A stretch of 64,000 nt of DNA from assembly GCF_022539505.1 (NCBI RefSeq), contig NC_061513.1:351769696-351833695 (forward strand). Direction: 5' to 3'. Below are positions 31,402-43,300 of this stretch, in pieces. The DNA comes from Lolium rigidum (taxonomy: Eukaryota > Streptophyta > Magnoliopsida > Poales > Poaceae). The notes below the pieces were generated by a model. The model saw nothing but the letters and a program-made list of their open reading frames with translations. It was not told the origin of the DNA and did not search any database. The position numbers were made by a program, and so were the translations under genes. The stretch's first letter is position 1; the number at the start of each line of letters is the position of its first letter.

Positions 31402-32183
31402 TTACATTGTAAGGTACCTAACACCCATGGCATTCTGGTGTTGGTCATGCTTTGCCCTAGGGAGAGCTTTAGTCAACGGATCTGCTACATTCAGATCAGT
31501 GTGTACTTTGCAAATCTTTACTTCTCCATCTTCGATGTACTCTCGAATCGAATGATAATGCAGCTTGATATGCTTCAGCCTCTTGTGTGACCTTGGTTCT
31601 TGTGCATTGGCGATGGCACCCAGGTTATCACAGATGACTAGTGGGTCCAATGCACTAGGAACCACACCGAGCTCTACAATGAACCTCTTCATCCATACCT
31701 CTTCTGATGAAGCCTGCGAAGCCGCTATGTACTCCGATTCCGTTGAAGACTTCACCACCGTGCCTTTGCTTCGAGCTTGCCCAGCTTACTTGCAACACCA
31801 TTCAATATAAACACGTACCCGGATCGTGACTTAGAGTCATCGGGATCGGTGTTCCAACTTGCATCGGTGTAACTTGTTACAACGAGCTCTTGGTCACCTC
31901 CATAACAAAGAAACATATCCTTAGTTCTTTTCAAGTACTTCAGGATATTCTTGACCGCTGTCCGATGTTCCATTCCTGGATCACTTTGATATCTGCTAGT
32001 CAAACTAACAACATGTGCTATATCCGGTCTAGTACATAGCATGACATACATGATAGAGCCTACTGCCGAGGCATAGGGGATCTGACTCATCCTTTCTCTT
32101 TCTTCTGCCGTAGCCGGTCCTTGAGTCTTACTCAAGACCTTGCCTAGTAACATAGGTAAGAACCCTTTCTTACTTTCGTCCAT
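31402..32183 (-). pseudogene. Angela-type RNase H domain, frameshifted
   Basis: Two overlapping frames cover the domain. The first (31752-32183) begins after reverse transcriptase with the SQIPYASAVGSIMYVMLCTRPDI-type block and carries VTSYTDASWNTDPDD, the first catalytic Asp, then SRSGYVFILNG. The second (31402-31758) has KSSTESEYIAASQA with the catalytic Glu, VICDNLGAIANAQ, and KHIKLHYHSIREYI, and ends ADPLTKALP...MGVRYL. A frame change lies near 31755. The domain removes RNA from the RNA-DNA hybrid. Confidence 0.88.
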
Positions 32184-32184
32184 T

Positions 32185-33188
32185 CTAAACTTCTTTAGAA
32201 TCTTGTCCAGATATGTGCTCTCGTGATAGCCCTATTAGACGTCTTGATCTATCTCTATAAATCTTGATGCCTAATATATACGATGCTTCACCAAGGTCTT
32301 TCATTGAAAAACTATTATTCAAATAACCTTTTACACTGCTTAATAGTTCTATATCATTCCCAATCAATAATATGTCATCTACATATAATATCGGGAACGC
32401 TACGAGCTCCCACTCACTTTCTTGTAAATACGAGGCCTCTCCATAACACTCTGTATAAACCCGAAGTATTTGATCACCTTGTCAAAACGTCGGTTCCAAC
32501 TTCTCGATGCTTGCTTCGAGTCCATAAATTGAACGCTGAAGTTTGCATACTTTGTCGACATTTTTAGGATCGACAAAACCTTTGGGTTGTACCATATACA
32601 ACTCTTCCTCAATGTCTCCATTAAGGAACTCCGTTTTGACATCCATACGCAAATCTCATAATCGAAAAATGCAGCTATTGCTAACAAAATCCTCACGAGA
32701 CTTTAGCTTCGCTACAGGTGAGATAGTCTCATCGTAGTCAACACCTTGAATTTGTCGGAAACCCTTTGCGACAAGTCGAGCTTTATAGACAGTAATATTA
32801 CCATCGGCATCCGTTTTTCTCTTGAAGATCCATTTATTCTCGACAGCCTTGCGGCTATCGGGTAAGTCTACCAAAGTCCACACTTTGTTATCATACATGG
32901 ATCCCATTTCGGATTTCATGGCTTCTTGCCATTTGTTGGAATCGGGCTCATCATCGCTTCTTCATACGTCGCAGGGTCTTCATCATTGTTGTCCACAATC
33001 ATGACATTTAGACAAGGATCATACCAATCAGGAGTGGCACGTTCCCTTGTCGATCTGCGAGGTTCAGTAGCTATCTCGTTTGAAGTTTCATGATCATTAT
33101 CATTAGCTTGTTGCCGGTGTAGGCGGCACAGGAACAACTTCCGGTACTGCGCTACTCTGATCAACGAGTGAAGATTCATCAATCTCAT
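32185..33188 (-). pseudogene. Angela-type reverse transcriptase, several frameshifts
   Basis: The region starts with an acidic and Arg-rich linker (ATEPRRSTRERATPDWY) after integrase. Then come MKSEMGSMYDNKVWTLVDLP and KWIFKRKTDADGNITVYKARLVAKGF, the N-terminal fingers, followed by a frame change near 32700. The third frame contains the YVDD catalytic block, coded by 32374-32385, next to ILLIGNDIELL and ending at 32185. At least three frame breaks separate these parts. Copia reverse transcriptase copies element RNA into cDNA. Confidence 0.85.
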
Positions 33189-33924
33189 TAAGATCTACTT
33201 TTCTTCCAGTCACTTCTTTAGTGAGAAATTCTTTCTCAAGAAAGGTTCCGTTCTTATCAACAAATATTTTGCCTTCGGATCTGTGATAGAAAGTGTACCC
33301 TATAGTTTCCTTAGGGTATCCTATGAAGACGCATTTCTCCGCTTTGGGTTCTAGCTTGTCCGGTTGTAACTTTTTTACATAGGCTTCGCAACCCCAAACT
33401 TTTAGGAACGACGACTTAGGTTTCTTATTAAACCATAATTCATACGGTGTCGTTTCAACGGATTTTGATGGTGTTCTATTTAAAGTGAATGCGGCTGTCT
33501 CTAATGCATAACTCCAAAATGATAACGGCAAATCAGTAAGAGACATCATAGAATGAACCATATCTAAGAGAGTTCGATTACGACGTTCGTACACACCGTT
33601 TCGTTGCGGTGTTCCCGGCGGTGTCAATTGTGAAAGTATTCCGCATTTCTTTAAATGCATGCCAAACTCATAACTCAGATATTCACCTCCGCGATCAGAT
33701 CGTAGAAATTTAATCTTCTTGTTACGTTGATTTTCTACTTCACTTTGAAATTCCTTAAACTTCTCGAAAGTTTTGGATTTATGTTTCATGAAATAGATAT
33801 ACCCATATCTACTCAGATCATCTGTGAAGGTTAGAACATAACGATAACCACCGCGCGAGGCTACACTCATTGGTCCGCACACATCGGTATGTATGATTTC
33901 CAATAAGTCCGTAGCTCGCTCCAT
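33103..33924 (-). CDS. Angela-type integrase core and C-terminal part
   Basis: This frame of 273 codons starts within the integrase. The three catalytic acidic residues are visible: Asp in IIHTDVCGPMSV (residue 12), Asp in FLRSDRGGEYLS, and Glu in QRNGVYERRNRTLLD. The GKKxxPYELWFNKKP-like and FLKVWGCEAYVKK blocks follow, then GYPKETIGYTFY, all typical of Copia integrases. The HHCC zinc part lies upstream in another frame (see 33818-34675). The chain ends after a Pro- and Val-rich linker. Integrase joins cDNA to target DNA with a 5-bp stagger, in agreement with the gcatc duplication. Confidence 0.9.
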   Translation of the reverse strand: MERATDLLEIIHTDVCGPMSVASRGGYRYVLTFTDDLSRYGYIYFMKHKSKTFEKFKEFQSEVENQRNKKIKFLRSDRGGEYLSYEFGMHLKKCGILSQLTPPGTPQRNGVYERRNRTLLDMVHSMMSLTDLPLSFWSYALETAAFTLNRTPSKSVETTPYELWFNKKPKSSFLKVWGCEAYVKKLQPDKLEPKAEKCVFIGYPKETIGYTFYHRSEGKIFVDKNGTFLEKEFLTKEVTGRKVDLNEIDESSLVDQSSAVPEVVPVPPTPATS

Positions 33925-34675
33925 AATACCGAGAGAATGGAGTCTTAGTCATTTTTCCCATTAGACATGCTTCGCATCTATCAAGTGACTCAAAGTCAAG
34001 TGATTCAAGTAATCCATTGGTATGGAGTTTCTTCATGCGTTTCACTCCAATATGACCAAGACGACAGTGCCACATATAAGTAGAATTATCATTCAATTTA
34101 ATTCGCTTAGCATCAATGTTATGAATATGTGTATCACTACTATTGAGATCTAACAGAAATAAACCATTCTTTTCAGGTGCTCGACCATAAAAGATATTAT
34201 TCATAAAAATAGAACAACTATTATTCTCAGACTTGAATGAATAACCATCTTGCATTAAACAAGATCCAGATATAATGTTCATGCTCAACGCGGTTACGAA
34301 ATAACAATTATTGAGGTTTAAAACTAATCCCGAAGGTAGATGTAGAGGAAGTGTGCCGACAGCGATCACATCGACTTTGGATCCGTTTCCAACGCGCATC
34401 GTCACTTCATCCTTCAATAGTCTTCGTTTATTCTTTAGTTCCTGTTTCAAGTTACAAATATGAGTAACCGAACCAGTATCAAATACCCAGGTACTAGTAC
34501 GGGAACCAGTATGATAAACATCTATAACATGTATATCAGATATACCTTCTTTCTTCTTCTTGACAAGGCCGCTCTTCAGATCAGCCAGATACTTGGAGCA
34601 ATTACGCTTCCGGTGTCCCTTCTCCTTGCGGTAATAGCACTCGGCATCGGGCTTAGGGCCGGTCTTTGGTTTCAC
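33818..34675 (-). CDS. Angela-type zinc knuckle, protease and integrase zinc region
   Basis: The frame of 285 codons begins with the Gag knuckle, which is damaged: CYYRKEKGHRKRNC has Arg16 where the second Cys of CX2CX4HX4C should be. The protease active site is WVFDTGSVTHICN with catalytic Asp66. A GAG-pre-integrase region follows, with YMWHCRLGHIGVKRMKK and RCEACLMGKM supplying the HHCC zinc ligands. The last 30 residues are out of frame; the true sequence continues in the 33103-33924 frame, so a frameshift lies near 33920. Confidence 0.88.
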   Translation of the reverse strand: MKPKTGPKPDAECYYRKEKGHRKRNCSKYLADLKSGLVKKKKEGISDIHVIDVYHTGSRTSTWVFDTGSVTHICNLKQELKNKRRLLKDEVTMRVGNGSKVDVIAVGTLPLHLPSGLVLNLNNCYFVTALSMNIISGSCLMQDGYSFKSENNSCSIFMNNIFYGRAPEKNGLFLLDLNSSDTHIHNIDAKRIKLNDNSTYMWHCRLGHIGVKRMKKLHTNGLLESLDFESLDRCEACLMGKMTKTPFSRYYGASYGLIGNHTYRCVRTNECSLARWLSLCSNLHR

Positions 34676-34859
34676 GGAGGCGTGGCAGCTTTCTTGCCAC
34701 CCTTCTTGAATTTTCCCTTAGACTTGCCTCGTTTCTTGAAGCCGGTGGTATTGTTGACCATCAACACTTAGTTCTCTTTCTTGATCTCAATCTCAGCAGA
34801 TTTCAGCATGGCGAAGAGTTCGGGTAACTCTTTGTTCATGTTCCGCATATTGTAGTTCA

Positions 34860-35400
34860 TCACAAAGTTCTTGTAACTAGGTGGCGGTGATTGAAGGACA
34901 TGATTAATCCCGGTCCGTTAGGAATCACTATTCCCAAGTCATCGAGTTTCTTCGCATGCCCGGTCATGGCGAGCATGTGCTCACTAACGGAGCTGCCTTC
35001 TTCCATCATGCAAGCTGAAGAAGTGTTTCGATGCTTCATAGCATTCCACGGCCGCATGAGTTTCAAAGATAGCTTTCAGCTCATTGACCAACTCATGAGG
35101 ATCGTGGTGCTCAAAACGTTTTTGAAGATCGGCTTCCAGACTGCATAGGATGGCACACTGAACTTGAGAGTACCGAGTTTTCCGAGTCTCGTAAATGTTC
35201 TTTACTTCATCGGTTTCAGTTTCTGCGGGAGGGTCACCTAGCGGTGCATCAAGCACATATTGCAGGTTTCCACCAGCGAGGAAAATCCTCACATGACGGA
35301 ACCAGTCGATGAAGTTGCTACCGTTGCTCTTAAGCTTTTCTTTCTCTAGGAACTGGTTAAAATTGATTGGGGACGCCATATCTACAACATATATTTGCAA
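34860..35400 (-). pseudogene. Angela-type Gag, frameshifted
   Basis: The start is near the ATG at 35379 (MASPINFNQFLEKEKL), within a frame opening at 35400. It runs through SNFIDWFRHVRIFL and NLQYVLDAPLG, then AILCSLEADLQKRFEHHDPHELVNELKAIFE, the Copia Gag core. The frame shifts near 35000, and 34860-35066 continues with the MEEGSSVSEHMLAMTGHAKKLDDLG block. A further Lys-rich part between 34675 and 34860 leads to the knuckle. Gag forms the particle; BARE-type elements express it in excess over Pol. Confidence 0.85.
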
Positions 35401-36568
35401 TAGTTTAGACTAATGTTTATGACAAATTAAGTTCAAATTTTAATTCAACAAAATTAAAAATCTAGGTGAACTCCCACTCAAAACAATATCCCTCGCATTG
35501 TCTTAGTGATCACACGAACCAAATCCACCACACCAAGTCCGATCATCACGAGACAAGATGTAACTTCAATGGCGAACACTCAAAGTGTTCATCATATCAA
35601 TCATATGATTCATGCTCTACCTTTCGGTATCACGTGTTCCGAGACCATGTACGTACATGCTAGGCTCGTCAAGGCCACCTTAGTATCCGCATGTGCAAAA
35701 GCTGGCTTGCACCCGTTGTACGCATTGTTCGATTCTATATCACCCGATCATCACGAGATGCTTCGAAACGACAAGTCTTGGCAACGGTGCTACTAAGGAT
35801 GAACACTTTATTATCTTGATATTTTAGTGAGAGGGATCATCTTATAATGCTACCGTCGCGATCTAAGCAAAATAAGATGCATAAAAGGATTAACATCACA
35901 TGCAGTTCATATGTGATATGATATGGCCCCTTTGTCTTTGCGCCTTTGATCTTCATCTCCAAAGCACGGACATGATCTCCATCATCAACGGGCATGATCT
36001 CCATCATCGTCGGCGTAGCGTCAAGGTCAATGGCGCCGTCTTCATGATTGTTCTCCCATGTAGCAACTATTACAACTTCTTTGAAATACTACTCAACATG
36101 AAATTTAAAGACAACCATAAGGCTCCTGCCGGTTGCCACAATACAATAATGATCATCTCATACATATTCATCATCACATTATGGCCATATCACATCACCA
36201 AACCCTGCAAAAACAAGTTAGACGTCTCTAATTTGGTTTGCATATTTTACGTGGTTTAGGGTTTTCGAGTAAGATCTAATCTACCTACGAGCATGAACCA
36301 CAATGGTGATACTAGTGTTGTCAATAGAAGAGTAAATTGAATCTTCACTATAGTAGGAGAGACAGACACCCGCAAAGCCACTTATGCAATACAAGTTGCA
36401 TGTCGAGCGTGGAGCAAATCTCATGAACGCGGTCATGTAAAGTTAGCCCGAGCCGCTTCATCCCACTATGCCACAAAGATGCAAAGTACTCAAACTAAAG
36501 ACAACATAAGCATCAACGCCCACAAAACCATTGTGTTCTACTCGTGCAACCATCTATGCATAGACACG
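35401..36568 (-). promoter_or_regulatory. Long 5' leader of the Angela-type element
   Basis: About 1.17 kb lies between the primer site and gag. No protein is recognised. Angela and BARE elements are known for a long untranslated leader in this place. Short frames here are unlikely to be genes. Confidence 0.7.
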
Positions 36569-36580
36569 GCTCTGATACCC
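36569..36580 (-). other. Primer-binding site, initiator tRNA-Met (Angela-type)
   Basis: The minus strand reads gggtatcagagc, matching the initiator tRNA-Met primer sequence tggtatcagagc except at the first base. It lies two bases from the LTR. Confidence 0.88.
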
Positions 36581-36582
36581 TT

Positions 36583-38353
36583 TGTAGGGATACGTTGCAT
36601 AGAAAACAAAAAAATTTCTACCGCGAGAACGCAATCCAAGCCAAGATGCAATCTAGAAGATGGGAGCAACGAGGAGATGATCGAGACTCACCCTTGAAGA
36701 TTTCCAAAGCCTATAAGATGAGGCTCTTGTTGCTGCGGTAGACGATCACTTGCCGCTTTCAAAAGCGCGTAGAAGATCTTGACGGTGCTACAATCGGGCA
36801 GCACCTCCGTACTCGGTCACACGTTCGGTGTTGATGAAGACGACGTCCACCTCCCCGTTCCAGCGCGCAGCGGAAGTAGTAGCTCCTCCTTGAATCCAGC
36901 AGCACGACGGCGTGGTGGCGGTGGCGATGGAGATCTCCGGCGGAGCTTCGCTAAGCTTTGCGGGAGAGGGGGAGGAGTGGGGAGGCTAGGGTTTGGGGAG
37001 GGGGGGTGGCCGGCCTCTATGGGGTGCGGCCAGCTTGTGGCTTTGTGGTGGCCGCCCCCCTCCCCTTGGCCCCTCATTATATAGGTGGAACCCCCAAGTG
37101 TTGGACTACAAGTCTTTGAATAAGACCCCAACCAAAACCTTCCATGTTGTAGGGAAACCTACCCAAGGTGGGACTCCCACCCAAGTGGGATTCCCACCCT
37201 TCCATGAGGGGGGGGCCGGCCCCCTTAGGTGGAGTCCACCTTGGACTCCCCCTCTAGGGTTTGCCGGCCATGGGTGGTGGAGTCCCTCAGGGACTCCGCC
37301 TTCCAAAGTGATTTCTTCCGGACTTTTCTAGAACCTTCTAGAACCTTCCATAAATGCACCGGATCATTTTCAAACTTATAAAATGACTTCCTATATATGA
37401 ATCTTATTCTCCGGACCATTCCGGAACTCCTCGTGATGTCCGGGATCCCATCCGAGACTTCGAACAATACTTCGAAACTCCATTCCATATTCAAGTTCTA
37501 CTATTACAACATCAAACCTTAAGTGTGTCACCCTACGGTTCGTGAACTATGTGGACATGGGTGAGAACTCTCTCAGACCAATAACCAATAGCGGGATGCG
37601 GGAGATCCATAATGGCTCCCACACATTCAACGATGACTTAGTGATCGAATGAACCATTCACATACGATACCAATTCCCTTTGTCACGCGATATTTTACTT
37701 GTCAGAGGTTTGACCATCGGTATCACTCTATACCTTGTTCAACCTCGTCTCCGACATGTACTCTTTACTCGTACCGTGGTATGTGGTCTCTTATGAACTT
37801 ATTCATATGCTTGCAAGACATTAGACGACATTCCACCGAGAGGGCCCGGAGTATATCTATCCGTCATCGGGATGGACAAATCCCACTTGTTGATCCATAT
37901 GCCTCAACTCATACTTTACGGATACTTAATCCCACCTTTATAACCACCCATTTACGCAGTGGAGTTTGATGTAATCAAAGTACCTTTCCGGTATAAGTGA
38001 TTTACATGATCTCATGGTCGAAAGGACTAGGTAACTATGTATCGAAAGCTTATAGCAAATAACTTTAATGACGTGATCTTATGCTACACTTAATTGGGTG
38101 TGTCCATTACATCATTCATATAATGATATAACCTTGTTATTAGTAACATCCAATGTTCATGATTATGAAACTAATCATCTATTAATCAACAAGCTAGCTA
38201 AGAGGCTTACTAGGGACTCATTGTTGTTTACATATCACACATGTATCAATGTTTCGGTTAATACAATTATAGCATGGTATATAAACATTTATCATAAACA
38301 TAAAGATATATAATAACCACTTTTATTATTGCCTCTTGGGCATATCTCCAACA
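36583..38353 (-). repeat. 5' LTR of the Angela-type element
   Basis: This 1771-bp LTR, with ends tgtagggatacg and atctccaaca on the plus strand, is nearly identical to 29599-31367. A TATATAA box on the minus strand lies at 37077-37083 within ctatataatgagg. Confidence 0.94.
37077..37083 (-). promoter_or_regulatory. TATA box of the Angela-type 5' LTR
   Basis: TATATAA on the minus strand, conserved at 30093-30099 in the other LTR, sits in the middle of the LTR as expected for the promoter driving the element's RNA. Confidence 0.6.
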
Positions 38354-38358
38354 GCATC

Positions 38359-38904
38359 GCCCAATAGGGTAACTACTTGTTGTGTATTACCAGCAGTGAT
38401 GAACTAAATGTTGTTGAATGTGTTGTTATTCAGTTAGCACTACTGGGTAACCTCGCCACTCAAATGGAGGGATATGAGACCACCTCCTAAAATATGTATG
38501 ATCTCTTCTGCAGATCATGACCATCGTCGAGAGGATGATGAAGAATGAAGCAGAAGCACTAAGCAACAAACTACTTGCGCAGCCAGGTCCTCCTCTCCGA
38601 TGGCATACTCTTCTTTGTTGTCGGCACAGTACTCGCCATGCTCTTATTTGTTGTCTGAACTGAAGTTGAGTGCCCTAACTAGCAAGTGAGGTTGGTATAA
38701 CTTCTCCTTGCAGACAAATCGGGGTGTGAAGATTGTTTCATCTGAGCATAGTTCGTGATCAGGGTGTTGACGTACTCACGATGCCTCGGGTAGCACTGTA
38801 ACTCACAAGGAGAAGGTGTCATGGCAGATGCCAATGAGCTACTGGAAGATCAAGAAAGGAACTCATACCTTCAGGTACTCTTGAAGCCTCTCTTCATCTC
38901 TAAA
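38359..38904. other. Unassigned DNA right of the Angela-type insertion
   Basis: No transposon end or clear coding region is visible. The string runs on from the left flank at 29598, so the pre-insertion sequence joins there. Confidence 0.4.
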
Positions 38905-39186
38905 ATAGAAGCAACAAACATGTTCGCTCCACTGGAGACTACGATCGGATTTGATCTTGCTTATGACGCTTTACTTGGTCCTCCACTTTCTGATGTGGTT
39001 ATAGACCTGAAGAGTGCTCACATATATGCCAATGAATGTAATAATATCATCAGCTACATTTTTCATAAGTGTCTCTTTGAATCCCAGGTTAAAGCAGACG
39101 CCTGCATTTACAAGCTCAACCAAGTGGTTTGGCACAAACTCGGACATCTTTGGTTGCCAAAACATGGCACGTCCGGGTGCAAACAT
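38905..39186 (-). pseudogene. Possible Myb/SANT-like domain fragment
   Basis: The minus frame 38971-39186 reads through PNHLVELVNAGVCFNLGFKE and ends TLQVYNHIRKWRTK before a stop; sequence past the stop (to about 38905) still looks like a continuation. The pattern, an LVELV start, a GFK segment and then QVxNHxRKWR, resembles the plant Myb/SANT-like DNA-binding domain found in PIF/Harbinger accessory proteins and related plant genes. The stop and lack of flanking exons indicate a dead fragment. It could come from a host gene or a transposon; similarity should be tested. Confidence 0.45.
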
Positions 39187-39276
39187 GGATTCATAAGCAT
39201 TGACAGACGGAGTAGAAAGATCAGAGGAGCCTAGTGGTATGATCGCCTACATGACAAGTACCATATACGAACATAG

Positions 39277-39390
39277 CTAAGCATTAGCACATGAATGAAC
39301 TACCACATAAACATCCGTAACCATTTGCACATCAATGAAGTACCACAAGAAGATCCATAAGCATTTGCACATCACTGAACCACCATAAGC
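39277..39390 (+). repeat. Three imperfect ~39-bp tandem repeats
   Basis: Three units share the pattern (c)taagcatttgcacatcaatgaa then accaca; they begin at about 39277, 39316 and 39356. Unit divergence is moderate. Confidence 0.75.
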
Positions 39391-39452
39391 TACAACCACA
39401 AAAGCAGGAGGCTGCTTATAGTTAGAGGATCCACACGCAACACCGAGGTTGG

Positions 39453-40364
39453 GGAAGAAGTAGACCCTGGCGCAGAGCAGGCATCACAACCGTCCCCGTG
39501 CTAGAGTCAGATCCAACCACGCGAATCGTGGAAGTGCGAGACAAAGATCCTATCACGGCGACCGACGATTAATGAATGACCTACAACGGAGGCTCTCAGA
39601 TCTCCCTGTGTAAACATAATGCACATACAATTTTCGGCGGATGTGCATTTTAACATCAACGCCACTTTCGCTGAAGGAAAGAGCATGCAATTTGTCATAG
39701 TAAAATTAAGTCATACTTTTGATCTGATCCACAACACTTTTATTTCACATTGCTTTTGTTGTGTGATGTCGGCTCATACATGGAGATACAATCATTTTTT
39801 TTGAGGATGGAGGTACAATCTATTATTACAGCGCTAGGCGGTTGGGGCCGCATAAAACTTATTGCGTGCAGCGACCTAGATTGTAATTTATTCACGAGGA
39901 ATAGTCCAATTCTTGGATATGTTACATGCATACTGTGCGCAGCTGCAAAAAATTCGCAGCCCATGTTGAGCCAACTTCTACATGATTCGTGCTCTGGTCG
40001 GTGCAGCCCAGCAGTGTGTTTCTCATCACTACAAAATTCTAATACTCCCTCTGAACCATATTACTTGATACTAAAATGGATTTATCTACAACTAAAATGT
40101 GTCTAGATATATCTATATTGGCATCAAGTAATATAAATCAGAGGGAGTAGTATCGTTCAGATCACAATAGCAGTGTGTAGTGTTAATTGATTATTAATTG
40201 CTTGATTAATTAAGCTTACTCCCTTCGTCCCGTGGGTTAGGCCTACACATATTTTCATTGGGACCAAGGCAGCCTTTCATTGGACATCATACTCTCTCCT
40301 AAGTCCTCTCTAATATCCAATTACATGCTATCTGATTAAATTAGGATGCCAAAGCCTTCATATT
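39453..40364 (+). repeat. Three-copy dispersed repeat, copy 2
   Basis: This copy aligns with copy 3 (49728-50575) over nearly its full length, starting ggaagaagtagacc and passing catcacaaccgtccccgtgc, and with copy 1 from about 39630. It ends where the Gypsy LTR begins (catatt/tgtggtgacc); copy 3 continues catatttcc at the same place. No coding capacity is recognised. Confidence 0.85.
40045..40147. mobile_element. Stowaway MITE, full length, in copy 2
   Basis: The 103-bp element starts ctccctctgaaccatatta and ends taatataaatcagagggag, which form terminal inverted repeats. TA flanks both sides (40043-40044 and 40148-40149), the Tc1/Mariner-type duplication. Confidence 0.92.
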
Positions 40365-43300
40365 TGTGGTGACCCTGCATACCACTGCATGTTGTAGTAT
40401 GCTAGTCGTTGATATAACATTCACGAAGTACCATTCCGCAAATATTACATCCCTCAGAGTAGTACAACAGAACATAGCAGGTCCATAACTCATTCATTTA
40501 TTATTACAAGCATAATATACATATCATCTCGGAGCTCCTCTTGGGTCCTAAGAGGAATACTCCTGGGTCCGAGGCGAACCCAACTTAACTTACAATATAG
40601 AAGTTTAACTAGGTTATACATTTATTCCATCGAGCAGCTAAGTAATAAGAGTTCGCACTGCTCGGATACTCCTACTACTCGGTGATTCTAGACTTGATCT
40701 CCTCCGGAAGCCTCCCCGGTTCCGTAGACTATAAGGTAGTCTACGCTTTCAACACCCCCAGAGAGGTCTGGTTCTTCATAGCCGATGATCTCGGCTCCTT
40801 CAGGGTTGTCGTGGTCCTCCTCCAGACGGTTCAGACAATCTAAGCGGGGGATTTAAGAGTGGTATGAGTACGAGCGTACTCAACAAGTTCATTATAGAAA
40901 AGAGGTGTTTAATGCACTAGCTACGGTACTAGACCAGAAAGTCTAATACCAATGCAAGTTTTGATAAACATTTCTTCAAGAGGTTGCTTTTATTCTGAAG
41001 AGCTATGTCCGTCAGCCTTCACCGGTTTACTAGAACTTCATGGAGTTCCTTTCCGGCAGCGTTCGCAGTTCCAAATCCCGGAACAGGGAGTGACAGGTCA
41101 CGATTCAATACACTCTGCAGAGGTGTGTTGCTTTACCCATAAGAGATCTTAACCTTGGTGCCAACCGGGCAGCTTTCACGTCCACACTTCCTATGGTGTG
41201 AGGCCCGATATAAGGTCTAGCCAATCATGTTCCTCCGCTACCTCGCACACCCACCCTTTGTTGCATACCCCGACCCTGGGTCCTCGTCGGTCCCATTATT
41301 CCCACTCACGGGTGGACCCCGACCACGACAACAGTTTGGGACTCGTTAACCAAACTCCTTCGCCGGTAGCCGCAACCCATCATAGACCGCAATACCGTGG
41401 GGAACTTAAGGCTTCCCTGGCCTACCGCTTGTTCTTCGGGCGACAAGTGTCTACGGACGATGCCGTGGGGACTTAAGGCTTCCCCATCCTACCGCTTGCC
41501 CCTGACAGATACAAGTGTCTACGGTAAAGCGCGTCCGTTGATGTACGAGAGGTGGAAACACTTTTGACTACTCCGTCCCACTCCGGATCTTATGGTTAAC
41601 ACGGGTATTACGGCACAAGAATCACTGGACGACATTTTTTGTTTAATCCTAGATGGATATAAACCCTTGCAATGGAACCTCCACCATATCAACACAATCC
41701 ATGGTTCCATTGCCCACCACATAGTCATATTCATAGTTATTTGCAAGTAATTTGATAAAATTACTCAAATGACATGAGCAAGCGATGAACTTGCCTGAAC
41801 ACTGCAAAGTGTTGCAGTTGGATGGTGTGGACTGACCCTTGTCCTCTGTTGCTGAAAAATAGCATCATTGTCCGATAAGGGCAATGGTTAAAGAAGCAAT
41901 TATGCATGCATTCCAATTTTAGGGTTTATTCCCCCCTTCCGTTGTCTTATTATTTCATGTGAGAGGTTAATACTAAGAATAATTTTGGGATACTCTGTTT
42001 AGGTTAAATACAACCTTGAAATGTTGTCAAGGTGTTTTTAAAGTCCAAAAGAATTTATGGACTTATTTTCATTAATGAAAATATAAGGTGTGATTTAAAT
42101 GATTTATTTTAATCATCAAATTTGGGCTTAATCATGTTTGTCTTTAAAAATTCTATTTCATATTTTATTATGATAGAGGATTTTATGCTGAGCATTTTTC
42201 ATATTTTTAATTATTTTTTAGAGTTATATTCTATTTTATAAAATTATTTGAAATACTCAATTAAATGGGTATTTTGGAAATGACCAAAATACCCTTCGGG
42301 CTCATCTGTCAGGCCGCCGAGCTGGTTAGGTTGGACCAGCCCATTGGGCTAGGTCCAGCCTGACCCAGTCGCGCCGTAGACGCTCCTCTCCCCTAACCCT
42401 AACTCTCTCCTAGACGCTCTGGCGACTCGCGTCGCCGCCGCCGTCGCCGAATTATTCCGGCCGCCTCGGGCCGCTCCCGCCGGCGAGATCGGTCACAAAA
42501 GGACGGCCGCTCGACAGCGCGCCGATCGGTCCGCGCCGATCTGCGTTTCTTCGCTGCCACTATTCGCCCCCAACGCATCTGCGACACGGCCGTGGCGATT
42601 CACGGCGATTCGTCGCCCGCCGACGATCCAGGCGCCGCGACGTGGCCGTGTGCCTCGCCGTGGTGGTGCTGGGGCGTTTGCGCCCGGCGACGCCTGGCCT
42701 GGCTGCGGCTTGGCGCTGCCGTGTTTGGCCCGTGCCGCCGTGCCGCCATGGGCACGCTGCGGTGCTCTGCTCCAGGTGCGTGTGCCTCCTTCTCTCCTGT
42801 CTTCTCTACCTCTCCTTCCTCTGGATGCCTTGGCATCCACCTTGTTGTGCTTCGTCTGCTGCTACGCCGATGTGCTCTGCGCCACCTTGCTCTGGTACTG
42901 CCTTGATGTGCTAGTTGCTGCTGCCTACATGCGCCATGAATTCTAGCTGTTGTGCTTGTGCTATTGCCATGCGTATGCTGCCAAGTGGCAATGCCACTTG
43001 GCATAACACTTGTATTTGGTCTTTATTTGTGTGAATGCAGGGAACAAGGTGATGATCCAAATGGACATGAAGATCATCAAGTCCAAGATCAAATGAAGAT
43101 TACCTTGTAGTATTTACGATATAATCTTACCTTGTACTTTTCTTTTATTTTCATTTTCTATTTTTCCAATTTGTGTAATGTGTTGTAATATTTCATATTT
43201 CTATTCTGAATATTGTAATTGACAATGTATCATGTGTGATTATCAATAAAGCTCAAGGTTTTCTCTAATGAGCTTTACTTATTATTTGTATTGTTCATAA

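Larger units (their letters stand above)
29599..38353 (-). mobile_element. Complete Angela/BARE-type Ty1/Copia LTR retrotransposon
   Basis: The 8755-bp element is flanked by a perfect gcatc duplication (29594-29598 and 38354-38358). LTRs of about 1.77 kb read TGTTGGAGATATGCCCAAG at their 5' end on the minus strand, the hallmark of Triticeae Angela and BARE elements. Internal order on the minus strand is tRNA-Met primer site, long leader, gag, protease, integrase, reverse transcriptase, RNase H, polypurine tract. Frameshifts and stops occur throughout, so it is inactive. LTRs differ by roughly 1-2 percent in sampled blocks, indicating a fairly recent insertion. Confidence 0.93.

Noticed and set aside
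40028..40040. cactacaaaattc in repeat copy 2 as a CACTA left end
   Set aside because: The same string occurs in copy 3 as part of the shared backbone and is not followed by CACTA subterminal repeats. The flank also does not match gat.
42399..43004. GC-rich open frames on both strands, possible host gene
   Set aside because: The region lies within the 3.3-kb Gypsy 3' LTR bounded by PPT and TG/CA ends. Frames overlap on both strands and lack motifs.
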